This document shows positions 45,870 to 54,387 of a DNA stretch of 64,000 nucleotides, piece by piece (the stretch's first letter is position 1; each line of letters begins with the position of its first letter). The stretch spans positions 62,001-126,000 of the forward strand of contig CAVZXS010000019.1 in assembly GCA_963779325.1 (NCBI GenBank), written 5' to 3'. The stretch comes from CAVZXS01 sp963779325 (GTDB taxonomy: Bacteria > Bacteroidota > Bacteroidia > Chitinophagales > Chitinophagaceae). The notes below the pieces were generated by a model. The model did not search any database and was not told the origin of the DNA. It saw only the letters and a program-made list of their open reading frames with translations. Position numbers and translations under genes: made by a program.

Positions 45870-45890
45870 AAAAAGGCCGCCTTGCGGCGA
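45870..45890 (-). terminator. Terminator of the DUF5602-like lipoprotein gene
   Basis: GCCGC-AAG-GCGGC on the minus strand followed by CTTTTTATTT, between the lipoprotein gene and the SAM-hydrolase gene. Confidence 0.6.
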
Positions 45891-45916
45891 CCCGTTTTAA
45901 CACACACACCGTACTG

Positions 45917-46675
45917 CTACCTGTGTTCAAAATCTCTCAGTATAATTCTCCATTGCTTTTTTTCATTATCAAATTGTATTTGATAGTTAGTTGGGTAATG
46001 GCCGGGCCGGGCAAAACCAACGGGTTGTCTTATGTTCATAACAGTGTCGGGTTTGCTGAGCAGGAAAGCCCTTGTTATCATGGGTTCATGAAAGATTACT
46101 TTTCCATTATAGCTGCCGTAAATAAATGTGCTGGTAAAAGGTGCAGGGTTTACCGGGTTTAATTCAGGCGATGTAATATCTACCCAGTGCTTACCCATTT
46201 TAGAAATACCTCCCGGTTCAGGTACATAAAAAGTCGGCAGTAAAAATGAATCAGGCAAAATATTTAATTCAGGTTTGGTGGTATCAATTGAATTTTTCTC
46301 CGGTTCATCAATCATATAAAAGTGCATATCGAAATGCGGCTTATTATAAACAGGCTCGGGAGCATGCCCGTGCGGCGTCCAATCCAATGAAATATGATTG
46401 TACGGTGTTGTTTCTTTTACCAACTGCGGTACCTGTAAAACAAAAGATGTTTCGTGTCCCGGTAAATTTTCCAATGCAGCTTCATCAATAACAATACCCA
46501 TTTTTTCCGGGTGATTATTTTCTTCGGGTTCAAAAAAACTTCGGGCTTTACCATTGCCCACCGATACTTCGGGGCCATAAATAATACCGTCATTGGGTTT
46601 ATTGTTCTCGTCTTTATCGCAAGACACTAATAATACTGTAGCAGCAACCGCTGCCGTCAAGATTCTTTTTCGCAT
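45917..46675 (-). CDS. Lipoprotein of DUF5602 type
   Basis: A 252-residue lipoprotein; MRKRILTAAVAATVLLVSC has its lipobox Cys at 19, then an Asp/Asn-rich spacer. The sequence ISLDWTPHGHAPEPVYNKPHFDMHFYMIDEPEK with several His residues recalls DUF5602/TTHB210-like proteins, function unknown. A conserved dyad lies 63-82 bases upstream. Likely outer-membrane facing the periplasm or outside. Confidence 0.75.
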   Translation of the reverse strand: MRKRILTAAVAATVLLVSCDKDENNKPNDGIIYGPEVSVGNGKARSFFEPEENNHPEKMGIVIDEAALENLPGHETSFVLQVPQLVKETTPYNHISLDWTPHGHAPEPVYNKPHFDMHFYMIDEPEKNSIDTTKPELNILPDSFLLPTFYVPEPGGISKMGKHWVDITSPELNPVNPAPFTSTFIYGSYNGKVIFHEPMITRAFLLSKPDTVMNIRQPVGFARPGHYPTNYQIQFDNEKKQWRIILRDFEHR

Positions 46676-46737
46676 TTGATAAGATTTTTAAGTTTAAAAT
46701 TGTTTGTAAAACTATTGCTGCTTGTCCATTGGCGAAA

Positions 46738-46757
46738 TAGTATGATTATACTACTTG
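46738..46757. promoter_or_regulatory. Conserved dyad, site 1 of 4
   Basis: TAGTATGATTATACTACTTG, with imperfect two-fold symmetry around GTAT/ATAC, upstream of the lipoprotein gene at 46675. See the finding on the four sites. Confidence 0.5.
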
Positions 46758-46853
46758 CTTAGTGTAAGATGCCCGAAACAAAAAAAAGTAGTTTCGAATA
46801 TTGCCCTGGCCAATTGTCCATTGCTTATTGACTATTGTTTCATAAGCAGCTCA

Positions 46854-47420
46854 CTAATTTGGTTCGTAATAATATTTCTCCAGCAAGGTTTTTTCAGTTC
46901 CGTTCTTCTTTGCCCTGTAAGCGAGCCATTTAAAAAAAGGAAACAACGCCCCCATAATACCTGTGGGTTTTGTATCTGTAAGTACAATAAGTAATGCTAA
47001 GTGCATCAGGCTTTTTGGAATTCCTTTATTGTTTGTTTTACCGTCGGCCGCCAGGCCGTAACCAATGGCGATACCTTTTACAAAACCTTCATGCCCCGGT
47101 ACAAATTTTATATGACAGGTAATGCGTTCCTTACCGGGATTAAAAAAATGATGCGGCGTATGCAGAGGAACGGTGATTGATTCGCCCGGTTTTAGAAAAA
47201 GTTTTTTATCTTTTAATACGATGCCTAATGTGCCTTTTACCGCGGTAAAGGTTTCTTCGAAAGCACTGTGTTTATGCATAAAATTACCGCCGCCCGGTGC
47301 TACTTCCAGCTCGCCCAGCATGTATTTGCCTCCTGTTTCCTCTACGGTTTCCAGTACAATGGCTCTGTCTTTGTAGATCGGGTTTACAAACACTCTTCTT
47401 GCCGTTAATTTTTTCTTCAT
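46854..47420 (-). CDS. Cupin-domain protein with membrane tail
   Basis: A 188-residue protein with a RmlC-like cupin in its first 120 residues (HSAFEETFTAVKGTLGIVLKDKKLFLKPGESITVPLHTPHHFFNPG, metal ligands likely in HSAFEE and HTPHHFF), followed by a hydrophobic segment (LMHLALLIVLTDTKPTGIMGALFPFFKWLAY). The reaction is unknown. It is divergent from the LuxR-type gene, with which it shares the intergenic dyad. Confidence 0.8.
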   Translation of the reverse strand: MKKKLTARRVFVNPIYKDRAIVLETVEETGGKYMLGELEVAPGGGNFMHKHSAFEETFTAVKGTLGIVLKDKKLFLKPGESITVPLHTPHHFFNPGKERITCHIKFVPGHEGFVKGIAIGYGLAADGKTNNKGIPKSLMHLALLIVLTDTKPTGIMGALFPFFKWLAYRAKKNGTEKTLLEKYYYEPN

Positions 47421-47481
47421 TATTATTATTGTTTTAAAATTTTACAAAAACAAAACTACCTGCGGGGCTAATAAGCGGAAA

Positions 47482-47500
47482 TAGTATAATTATACCATTG
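47482..47500. promoter_or_regulatory. Conserved dyad, site 2 of 4
   Basis: TAGTATAATTATACCATTG lies in the divergent region between the cupin gene and the LuxR-type gene, 62 bases from the former start and 91 from the latter. Confidence 0.5.
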
Positions 47501-47590
47501 TACAATTCTCACCTGTTTTGGGGATTGTTTGTATAAATAAAATTGCAGAAGTTTACCGTTGCAATTTTTATAACCTCTAAAACACTTGTA

Positions 47591-48343
47591 ATGGTAAAAG
47601 AAGCGTTATTTATGCGAATGAGAGACAGGTTAACGGGTTACATAGAAAAATATGTTACATTGGCCGGCGCCGAGAAGCGGGAAGAAGTACTGGATCTTTT
47701 TGATAAAATGCAAATGCTGTTTCCGCATTGGGTCATTATGACCTGCCCGGTAATGCATCCCGAAATAAACTATATAAGTGAAAATTATAAGTATGTGTTC
47801 GGCGATAATTACGGATATGTGCTTAACAACAGTGTAGAAAAATATTTTGAGCAGGTGCATGATGCGGACAAAGACGATCTGCACAGTTGTTTTAATTTTG
47901 TACATGATCAGTTTGAGGCTGTACTGCCGGAGCTCCATTATCAGTATCGCAATATTTTTCATTACCGCTTCAAAAAGAAAAATAATCAACACATTTATCT
48001 GCATGATGAAAAAGCAGTGATCAACCTGAAAGGTTCAGGCAATTTGTATTATGTCTTGTTGAGGGATATTACTGCCGAGAGAAATTTCGGCGGCGTAAAA
48101 GTGGAAGTATTTAAGCAAGGACACACACTTACAAAGATTGCCGAATACAAACCGGCTGCCGAACGCAGCATGCTTACCAAACGTGAAGGGGAATTAGTTA
48201 CATTAATAAAGCAGGGCTTAAGCACCAAAGAAATTGCATGGTATTTAAAAATAAGTCACAATACAGTACGAAATATTAAAAGCAAACTGTTTGAAAAGTA
48301 TAATGTAAATAATACCATTGAGTTATTAAACATGACGGCATAA
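47591..48343 (+). CDS. LuxR-type HTH regulator with PAS-like sensor
   Basis: About 250 residues. The first 170 are unlike a receiver and resemble a PAS-like ligand domain (MTCPVMHPEINYISENYKYVFGDNYGYVL, ...LHYQYRNIFHYRFKKKNNQHIYLHD). The C-terminal HTH reads MLTKREGELVTLIKQGLSTKEIAWYLKISHNTVRNIKSKLFEKY. No phospho-acceptor Asp, so it senses a small molecule or cofactor rather than a kinase. ATG 47591 is preferred to 47543 for its leader; TTG or ATG choice affects only 16 residues. It is the natural candidate regulator of the dyads around it. Confidence 0.82.
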   Translation: MVKEALFMRMRDRLTGYIEKYVTLAGAEKREEVLDLFDKMQMLFPHWVIMTCPVMHPEINYISENYKYVFGDNYGYVLNNSVEKYFEQVHDADKDDLHSCFNFVHDQFEAVLPELHYQYRNIFHYRFKKKNNQHIYLHDEKAVINLKGSGNLYYVLLRDITAERNFGGVKVEVFKQGHTLTKIAEYKPAAERSMLTKREGELVTLIKQGLSTKEIAWYLKISHNTVRNIKSKLFEKYNVNNTIELLNMTA

Positions 48344-48353
48344 ATAATATTGT

Positions 48354-48701
48354 ATGGAAGCTACCGATAAAAAAGAGAAAGCGAATGAACTGCTTACCAA
48401 CTGGAGCAAATGGCTTATCACCATCAATATGTTTGCCGCCGGCGGTTGTATAGTAGGTTTAAAAACTGCCGGCGAAGCAACGGAAAAGGTTGGTATATTC
48501 TTTTTTTTGGCAATACTTTCATTTGGTCTGTCGATTGTAAGCTCCACACTATTTGTTTTTTTGCTCGCCCGGCAAGAATTAAGTGGTAGCGATAAAAATA
48601 GCTCCGGGTTTATTTGGCTCGCCAAGCTGCAATGGATATTATTTACATTGGGATTGGTTTTTGTACTGATATGGATTGGATTTTTATCCCGTGTGCTTTG
48701 A
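48354..48701 (+). CDS. Small membrane protein of unknown function
   Basis: A 115-residue protein with three hydrophobic segments (WLITINMFAAGGCIVGL, IFFFLAILSFGLSIVSSTLFVFLLA, LQWILFTLGLVFVLIWIGFL) and a charged N-terminus. Not recognised. It starts 10 bases after the LuxR-type stop, so they are probably one operon. Confidence 0.7.
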   Translation: MEATDKKEKANELLTNWSKWLITINMFAAGGCIVGLKTAGEATEKVGIFFFLAILSFGLSIVSSTLFVFLLARQELSGSDKNSSGFIWLAKLQWILFTLGLVFVLIWIGFLSRVL

Positions 48702-49058
48702 CAATAATATATTATGGGTTAACTAATTAATATCACTATTTCTTACATATCTAATTTATTTATTTATTGAATCACCCTCACAGCGCTTAAAAACAAAGTG
48801 CCTCATTAAAAAAAGCAGTTTATTTATTTGCTTACGGCTTCCTGCCGCCCTTAAAATCATTTATTAAAGACGTTTCACCCTAACCCATTCGTGGTATTTT
48901 TTACCGTTTAGTAGTTACCGGTTGCCGAAGAGTAATTATGCAGTACCGTACACATAACGGCTGTGTAGTTTAGTGTTGTAATCATGCAAACAGCGATTAA
49001 ACCGATTATTTAATTGCAATTCTTATAATTCAATTACAATTCTAAAACATTAGCAAAT
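48702..49058. other. Gene-free 357-base stretch
   Basis: AT-rich intergenic DNA between the membrane protein gene and the tail-fibre-like gene. No tRNA, hairpin terminator or repeat that I could support. Confidence 0.4.
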
Positions 49059-50456
49059 ATGAAAACACTGTTATACGTTTTTACTTCAACGCTGCTTGTC
49101 GTACTCCCCTTCAACTTAATACAAGCACAGAACATTGGAATTGGAACAAACACACCTGCTTTCAAAACAGACATTGTTGACAGTACGGCAACCACCTTGT
49201 TGAGATTGCGTACATTAACCGATGTGCCTGACAGCCGAACCTTACTGCGTTTTTCTACTACAACAAGTAATTCAGTATTAAATTTTAATTCCTCCTTTAT
49301 TGGCAATACACGTCCGAGCGGCGGCGGCAGTTCGCTGATTTTTGGTACAGCAGGGGATAATCTTTCACCCGGCGAGCGAATGAGACTCAATGAAGACGGG
49401 TTTTTGGGTATTGGTACACAAAACCCGCTCTCACAAGTGCATATGACCGGCGAGCTGACTATGCAAAACAATAACCCGGTAATTCAAATGCAAAATGCCG
49501 CAGGTGAAAACAAAAGCTTTATTCAAACTATTGCTGACGATATGTTAATTGGCACAAATACTGTAAACCCCGCAGGAAACTTTATTGTGCGAACTAACGG
49601 AGCAAACAGGATGACGGTTACACCGCAAGGCTATGTAGGTATCGGAACAGTCAATCCGCTCACACAATTGCATATGACGGGAGAACTGACTATGCAAAGC
49701 AGTAACCCTGTAATACAAATGAAGGATGCAGCAGGTGATGACAAAACGTTTATCCAGACGATCAATGATGATATGTTGATAGGCACCAATGCAGTAAATA
49801 CAACAGGGAATTTTATTGTACGTACCAATGGTGGTAACCGCTTTGCTGTTACAAAAGATGGCTATGTTGGCATTGGCACCACTAATCCCGAAGCTGCTTT
49901 TCATCTTGAGTCAACTATCCTTCCGCAAGCGATGGTCATTAATACCATTGGTACCCGCACTATTGATTTCAGAAGAAACAATATACCATCAAGTTATATC
50001 CGGTTCTCCAATGATGATTTGCTGATGGGTACCTATGATGGCAACAACAACGGACGCTTTATTCTTACCACACAGGAACAAAACAGGCTTACCATTCACC
50101 CCAATGGACGAATTGGCATTAATACTAACTACGACAATGCCGGCTTTCAACTGGCTGTTAACGGGAATATTATATGTGAAGATATTACCACATTACCCCG
50201 TGTGCTATGGCCTGATTATGTATTCAGCAAAACATACAAACTGAAACCGCTGAGAGAAGTAGAAAAGTTTATACAAAGCAATCATCATCTTCCTGATATC
50301 CCCTCTGCAAAAGAAATCGGGCAAAAAGGTATTCAGCTCGGCGATATGCAAAAAAGGATGATGGAAAAGATTGAAGAACTCACTTTATATATAATTGAAC
50401 TGGACAAAAAAAATGAAGTATTGAGAAAAGAAATACAAAAGTTAAAAAGAAGATAA
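49059..50456 (+). CDS. Secreted tail-fibre-like repeat protein
   Basis: A 465-residue protein with signal peptide (LYVFTSTLLVVLPFNLIQA) and repeated units: the block QLHMTGELTMQ...PVIQM...DDMLIGTN...NFIVRTNG...VTPQGYVGIGT occurs twice with high identity, and YVGIGT-type strands (GIGTNTPAFK, GIGTQNPLS, GIGTVNPL, GIGTTNPEA, GINTNYD) recur. The end LRPLREVEKF-like HHLPDIPSAKEI and KIEELTLYIIELDKKN form the usual C-terminal coiled coil of Bacteroidota cell-surface proteins resembling phage tail fibres. Probably an adhesive surface protein. Confidence 0.8.
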   Translation: MKTLLYVFTSTLLVVLPFNLIQAQNIGIGTNTPAFKTDIVDSTATTLLRLRTLTDVPDSRTLLRFSTTTSNSVLNFNSSFIGNTRPSGGGSSLIFGTAGDNLSPGERMRLNEDGFLGIGTQNPLSQVHMTGELTMQNNNPVIQMQNAAGENKSFIQTIADDMLIGTNTVNPAGNFIVRTNGANRMTVTPQGYVGIGTVNPLTQLHMTGELTMQSSNPVIQMKDAAGDDKTFIQTINDDMLIGTNAVNTTGNFIVRTNGGNRFAVTKDGYVGIGTTNPEAAFHLESTILPQAMVINTIGTRTIDFRRNNIPSSYIRFSNDDLLMGTYDGNNNGRFILTTQEQNRLTIHPNGRIGINTNYDNAGFQLAVNGNIICEDITTLPRVLWPDYVFSKTYKLKPLREVEKFIQSNHHLPDIPSAKEIGQKGIQLGDMQKRMMEKIEELTLYIIELDKKNEVLRKEIQKLKRR

Positions 50457-50504
50457 CCCATGTTACTCACAGCAGGTAACTTATTCGCTAATAAATTTAT
50501 TAGT

Positions 50505-51332
50505 ATGAAAAAGAAAATTTTAGTATCCTGGTTACTGTTGTTTTCCGTAAACAGTATTCAGTCCTGTAAAAGGGATAAAGAGGTAATAGCACCCCTCAGC
50601 GAGCCTGCCCTCAGCAAAGTGTTCGAGAATAATATTCTCAAAACCGAGTATTTCTATTCGTCTTCCAAAAAAATTGATCGCATTAATTATTATGATGACA
50701 ACGGGCACTTTTTATTCGCTTTTTTGTATAGTTATAACACGGATGGTAACCCTGTACTGAAAAAACAAGTGGATATACAGAACAAGGCTTATTATCAAAC
50801 TATTTATACCTGGTTAACAAAAGATAAAATAAGTAAAGAGGAAGATATGCCCCTGTATGGTACGGATTCTGCTAAAATTGAAACCCGAAGAAAATATGAG
50901 TATGATTTGAATGGCAGAATAAGTAAACTAATTTGGACAGACATACTAACCGATAAACCCACAGACTGGCAGGAGTTTAGTTACTATGAAAATGGTGACC
51001 TGAAATTATTTGAATCCTACAATAACGCTGCTATGCCCAAATTGAAGGCGAAATACCTGTATACACCTTCCGCAATGCCCGCGCCGCAGGACCTTCTCAA
51101 ATTTAAAACCGAACCAATCGATCTTAGTTGGCTTACATATAATACAGAAGAACAAAAAAATTATTACTATAATAATGCGGGTATAACCACCACTGAGCTG
51201 ACTGTAGTTAGAACCGGGACAAATCGCAATAATAAAGGGTTAATCACATTGCAATTGCAGACAACAAAGTATCAAAAGCCGGTACAGCCCGCCATAGAAG
51301 TAAAGGTCCGTTATGAATATATTGAACTATAA
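50505..51332 (+). CDS. Lipoprotein of unknown function
   Basis: About 275 residues. ATG 50505 (MKKKILVSWLLLFSVNSIQSC) gives a signal peptide with lipobox IQSC, so it is preferred to 50460. The body has Tyr-rich beta-hairpin repeats (YFYSSSKKIDRINYYDDNGHFLFAFLYSYNTDGN, EYDLNGRISKLIWTD, FSYYENGDLKLFESY) that recall YD/RHS-type sugar-binding repeats without the toxin core. Not further recognised. Confidence 0.7.
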   Translation: MKKKILVSWLLLFSVNSIQSCKRDKEVIAPLSEPALSKVFENNILKTEYFYSSSKKIDRINYYDDNGHFLFAFLYSYNTDGNPVLKKQVDIQNKAYYQTIYTWLTKDKISKEEDMPLYGTDSAKIETRRKYEYDLNGRISKLIWTDILTDKPTDWQEFSYYENGDLKLFESYNNAAMPKLKAKYLYTPSAMPAPQDLLKFKTEPIDLSWLTYNTEEQKNYYYNNAGITTTELTVVRTGTNRNNKGLITLQLQTTKYQKPVQPAIEVKVRYEYIEL

Positions 51333-51469
51333 TCATTCATTTTTTAATTAAAATCATATAAAACAATTATTCAAATTACAACAAAAAAGAAAAGGGGTGA
51401 TAGCAACTGCCACTAATGAAATGATGAAGTATGAATATACACAATAAGCGCAACTAAAAATTTTATATA

Positions 51470-52564
51470 ATGAAAAATATATTCTCCACATACCCAATAG
51501 CAATATTGGCAACTATCCTGCTTATCAATTGCAAAAAAGACCGGCAGGAAAATATTGCAGAAATAAAAATAGCAGCAGGGAGCGATCACTCCCTGATTAT
51601 AAAGACAGATAATACGCTGTGGGCAACCGGCAGCAATTCCTCCGGCCAATTAGGTGATGGTACGAATACCGTTAGAAACAACCCGGTAAAAATAATGGAT
51701 AATGTAAAAGATATTTCAGCAAGCTCATACTATAGCCTTATCCTCAAAACAGACAATACTTTGTGGGCAACCGGAAGTAACTTCTTTGGCCAATTAGGCG
51801 ATGGCACAAATACCGATAGAAAAAGCCCGGTAAAAATAATGGATAATGTAATGGATATTTCAGCGGGCGCTACCCATTGCCTGATTCTAAAAACAGACAA
51901 TACTTTGTGGGCAACCGGAAGTAACTTCTTTGGCCAATTAGGCGATGGCACAAATACTGATAGAAAGAGCCCGAAAAAAATAATGGAAAATGTAAAAGAT
52001 ATTTCAGCAGGCTCATACTATAGCCTTATCCTCAAAACAGATAATACGTTGTGGGCAACCGGCAACAATTCTTCCGGCCAGTTAGGCGATGGTACAAATA
52101 CAGATAGAAAAAGCCCGGTAAAAATAATAGATAATGTAAAGAATATTTCAGCCGCCTCGCACAGCCTTCTCCTTAAAATAGATAACACGCTGTGGGCAAC
52201 AGGCGAAAATAGCAGGGGTCAATTAGGTGATGGAACAAATATCGACAGAAAGATTCCGGTAAAAATAATGGAAAATGTAAAAGATATTTCAGCAGTCTCG
52301 CACAGCCTTATCATTAAAGCAGATAACACGCTGTGGGCAACAGGCTACAATGGTGAAGGTGAATTGGGCGATGGTACAACTACAGACAAAAACAGCCCGG
52401 TAAAAATAATCGAGAATGTAAAACAAATATCAGCAGGTGGCAACCATAGCCTGATCCTTAAAACTGATAATACTTTGTGGGCAACAGGCTATAATGGTGC
52501 CGGTCAATTGGGCGACGGCAGTTTTCAAAACAGAAATTACTTTGTTCCCATGTATTTACCGTAA
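51470..52564 (+). CDS. RCC1-repeat lipoprotein
   Basis: A 364-residue lipoprotein (lipobox ILLINC, C about 22) followed by about seven RCC1-type repeats of about 48 residues, each with LILKTDNTLWATGSN..GQLGDGTNTDRKSPVKI and a short VKDISAGS segment. RCC1 repeats build a beta-propeller. The DNA of repeats two and three (51745-51965) is nearly identical, suggesting recent unequal exchange. Surface or periplasmic binding is inferred. Confidence 0.85.
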   Translation: MKNIFSTYPIAILATILLINCKKDRQENIAEIKIAAGSDHSLIIKTDNTLWATGSNSSGQLGDGTNTVRNNPVKIMDNVKDISASSYYSLILKTDNTLWATGSNFFGQLGDGTNTDRKSPVKIMDNVMDISAGATHCLILKTDNTLWATGSNFFGQLGDGTNTDRKSPKKIMENVKDISAGSYYSLILKTDNTLWATGNNSSGQLGDGTNTDRKSPVKIIDNVKNISAASHSLLLKIDNTLWATGENSRGQLGDGTNIDRKIPVKIMENVKDISAVSHSLIIKADNTLWATGYNGEGELGDGTTTDKNSPVKIIENVKQISAGGNHSLILKTDNTLWATGYNGAGQLGDGSFQNRNYFVPMYLP

Positions 52565-52615
52565 AATTTATAAATCCATAGAAAGAAATAATTTTTTAGC
52601 CATAAATTTTATACA

Positions 52616-53020
52616 ATGAAAACAACAACAGCAATACTGCCCCTACTGTTTGTATTAATGCTGCTAACACCGTCCTGCAAAAAAGACAAGGCTTTACAAC
52701 CCCAAAAAGAGGGGATAACACTTACTGATTTTACAGACTGGGAATTTTATGCTCCTTTTATCAATAAAGCGGAAACCACGCTCAGCGATGCTGATTATGA
52801 AAGAATCAAAACTGCAATAGGTGAAGTAGAAGTAAGATTAAAAATAGGTAATAAGCTCGATCGTCTGCCGTCGTTGATTACCACAGGCGACCATAACACC
52901 ACCTACTATTATGAATGGGAGGAAAAAGTTCTTAAGCTATATATGCAAAAAAATAAAGCTGTTCTTGAACCGGCCTCAAAGCCGGGTGAGGTGCAACTGG
53001 GATTTTATGTGTTGAAGTAA
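52616..53020 (+). CDS. Small lipoprotein, first of a duplicated pair
   Basis: A 134-residue lipoprotein: MKTTTAILPLLFVLMLLTPSCKKD with lipobox Cys. The body (TDFTDWEFY, ETTLSDADYERIKTAIGEVEVRLKIG, YYYEWEEKVLKLYMQKNKAVLE) is a paralogue of the gene at 53144. Unknown function, outer-membrane or periplasmic. Confidence 0.7.
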   Translation: MKTTTAILPLLFVLMLLTPSCKKDKALQPQKEGITLTDFTDWEFYAPFINKAETTLSDADYERIKTAIGEVEVRLKIGNKLDRLPSLITTGDHNTTYYYEWEEKVLKLYMQKNKAVLEPASKPGEVQLGFYVLK

Positions 53021-53143
53021 TCAAAAATTGTTTTATGATAGGTTAATAAGGGTTATTGAAAAGCCCGTCTAAAAGCAGTACCCTGCTTTGTTTGCAATTG
53101 CTGCTAATTTGATAAATAATTTCTTAACTATAAATTTTATACA

Positions 53144-53548
53144 ATGAAAACAACTAAAAAAATCTTATCGGCCCTGGTTGCAGTAATGCTGATTTTAACC
53201 GCCTGCAAAAAAGATAAAACGCTGCAGCCCCAAAAAGAAGAGATAATAATCACTGACTTACCCGCTTGGGAAAAGGAAGCTGATCTTGTAAGTAAAACCG
53301 AAACCACATTGAGCGATGCAGATTATGAAAAAATTAAAACCGCCGTTGGAGGTGTGGAGGTGAAGTTTACAATATCAGGTCAGTTGCAAACATTACCTTA
53401 TTCTTCTGCAAAAGATGACCTGGTGACAACCTATTACTATAAATGGAATGCCAAAAAATTAACGATCTATCAGCAAAAAAATAAAATCGTATTTGAATTG
53501 TTAAGTAAGCTTGGCGACGCACGACTGGTATTTTATACGTTGAAGTAA
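53144..53548 (+). CDS. Small lipoprotein, second of a duplicated pair
   Basis: A 134-residue paralogue of 52616 with the same lipobox region (TACKKDKTLQPQKEE) and ETTLSDADYEKIKTAVGGVEVKF, YYYKWNAKKLTIYQQKNKIVFELLSK. The tandem pair has the same length. Function unknown. Confidence 0.7.
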   Translation: MKTTKKILSALVAVMLILTACKKDKTLQPQKEEIIITDLPAWEKEADLVSKTETTLSDADYEKIKTAVGGVEVKFTISGQLQTLPYSSAKDDLVTTYYYKWNAKKLTIYQQKNKIVFELLSKLGDARLVFYTLK

Positions 53549-53590
53549 TAAAAGACGGTTTAATGACAGGTTAACGATGATCAGTGAAAG

Positions 53591-53622
53591 GCCGGACCCG
53601 ATCTTTGTCCGGCTTTCTTTTT
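53591..53622 (+). terminator. Terminator after the duplicated lipoproteins
   Basis: GCCGGAC-CCGATCTTT-GTCCGGC stem (53591-53613) followed by TTTCTTTTTT. Confidence 0.7.
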
Positions 53623-53671
53623 TAGTTCTATTGTTTTGGTAAATAAATTTTAATCACTTAAAGAATACTAT

Positions 53672-54148
53672 ATGAAAAAAATAATTATAGCCGCCATTAC
53701 GGTGTGTACATTTTTAAATGTAAATACTACTGCTACTGCTCAGCAAACAACTATTAAAAATAATGCGGCGGCAGCGCCCACACCAAAAAATGTATTAGCC
53801 TGGGCCGGAGAATTACAGGCGCAGCTGGAAAGAATTGCTGAAAAGCTGGAAAAAGTAAAGCCCCGAAATTCAAAAGATGCTGAATCCAAAAATGTACTGC
53901 AGAAAGGGAAAAAATTATTGCAGGAGATTAATGAAGCCGGGGGAAAATTAACCGAAGCAGAAGCAAGAAAGCATGATGCATGGTTTCGTAAAGCGATTGT
54001 AACCTTACAAAACAATTGCCCCAATGGTCCTGACGGATCTGAATGTTGTTTTAGTTGCGGCAGTAATACACCTTCGGGCGGGCATGGCTGGAATGTTATG
54101 TGGTGTATGGCCAATTGCTTTGTCGCCTCTTTTCCGTGGCCTGATTAA
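53672..54148 (+). CDS. Secreted protein with Cys-rich C-terminus
   Basis: A 158-residue exported protein (signal MKKIIIAAITVCTFLNVNTTATAQ). Residues 35-110 are helical and charged (LERIAEKLEKVKPRNSKDAESKNVLQKGKK). The last 45 residues contain six Cys (NC, ECCFSC, WCMANCF) in a Gly/Ser/Pro-rich context and end WPD. The pattern could be a small disulfide domain or a bacteriocin-like/leader-core arrangement. I do not recognise a family; no modification or export enzymes are adjacent. Confidence 0.6.
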   Translation: MKKIIIAAITVCTFLNVNTTATAQQTTIKNNAAAAPTPKNVLAWAGELQAQLERIAEKLEKVKPRNSKDAESKNVLQKGKKLLQEINEAGGKLTEAEARKHDAWFRKAIVTLQNNCPNGPDGSECCFSCGSNTPSGGHGWNVMWCMANCFVASFPWPD

Positions 54149-54203
54149 TAAAGAAAATATATCCTGTGCAAAGCAGGTATTGGTTGAATGATGATGACAG
54201 ACA

Positions 54204-54233
54204 GCCGGGCAATAAATAGTGCCCGGCTTTATT
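54204..54233 (+). terminator. Terminator before the LytTR-linked kinase
   Basis: GCCGGGC-AATAAATAGT-GCCCGGC stem (54204-54227) followed by TTTATTT. Confidence 0.7.
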
Positions 54234-54387
54234 TGATTAAGGTTCTGAATTTATTTTGTAACTTTTAGTAGTAAATAAAGGCTTTCTGAAAAAATTTGCA
54301 GACATATTAGCCAACTTGCTCAACAGCAACAAAGCTGTTGAGTTGAAAACCGGTTACGTATCTTCAATCGCTACCGCAAAGGGTTGT

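Noticed and set aside
47630..48004. A 124-codon minus-strand frame
   Set aside because: Antisense to the LuxR-type gene; Ile/Phe-rich shadow without a family signature.
53740..54114. A 124-codon minus-strand frame rich in Ser, Cys and Phe
   Set aside because: Antisense to the Cys-rich secreted gene, which has a signal peptide and flanking terminators.
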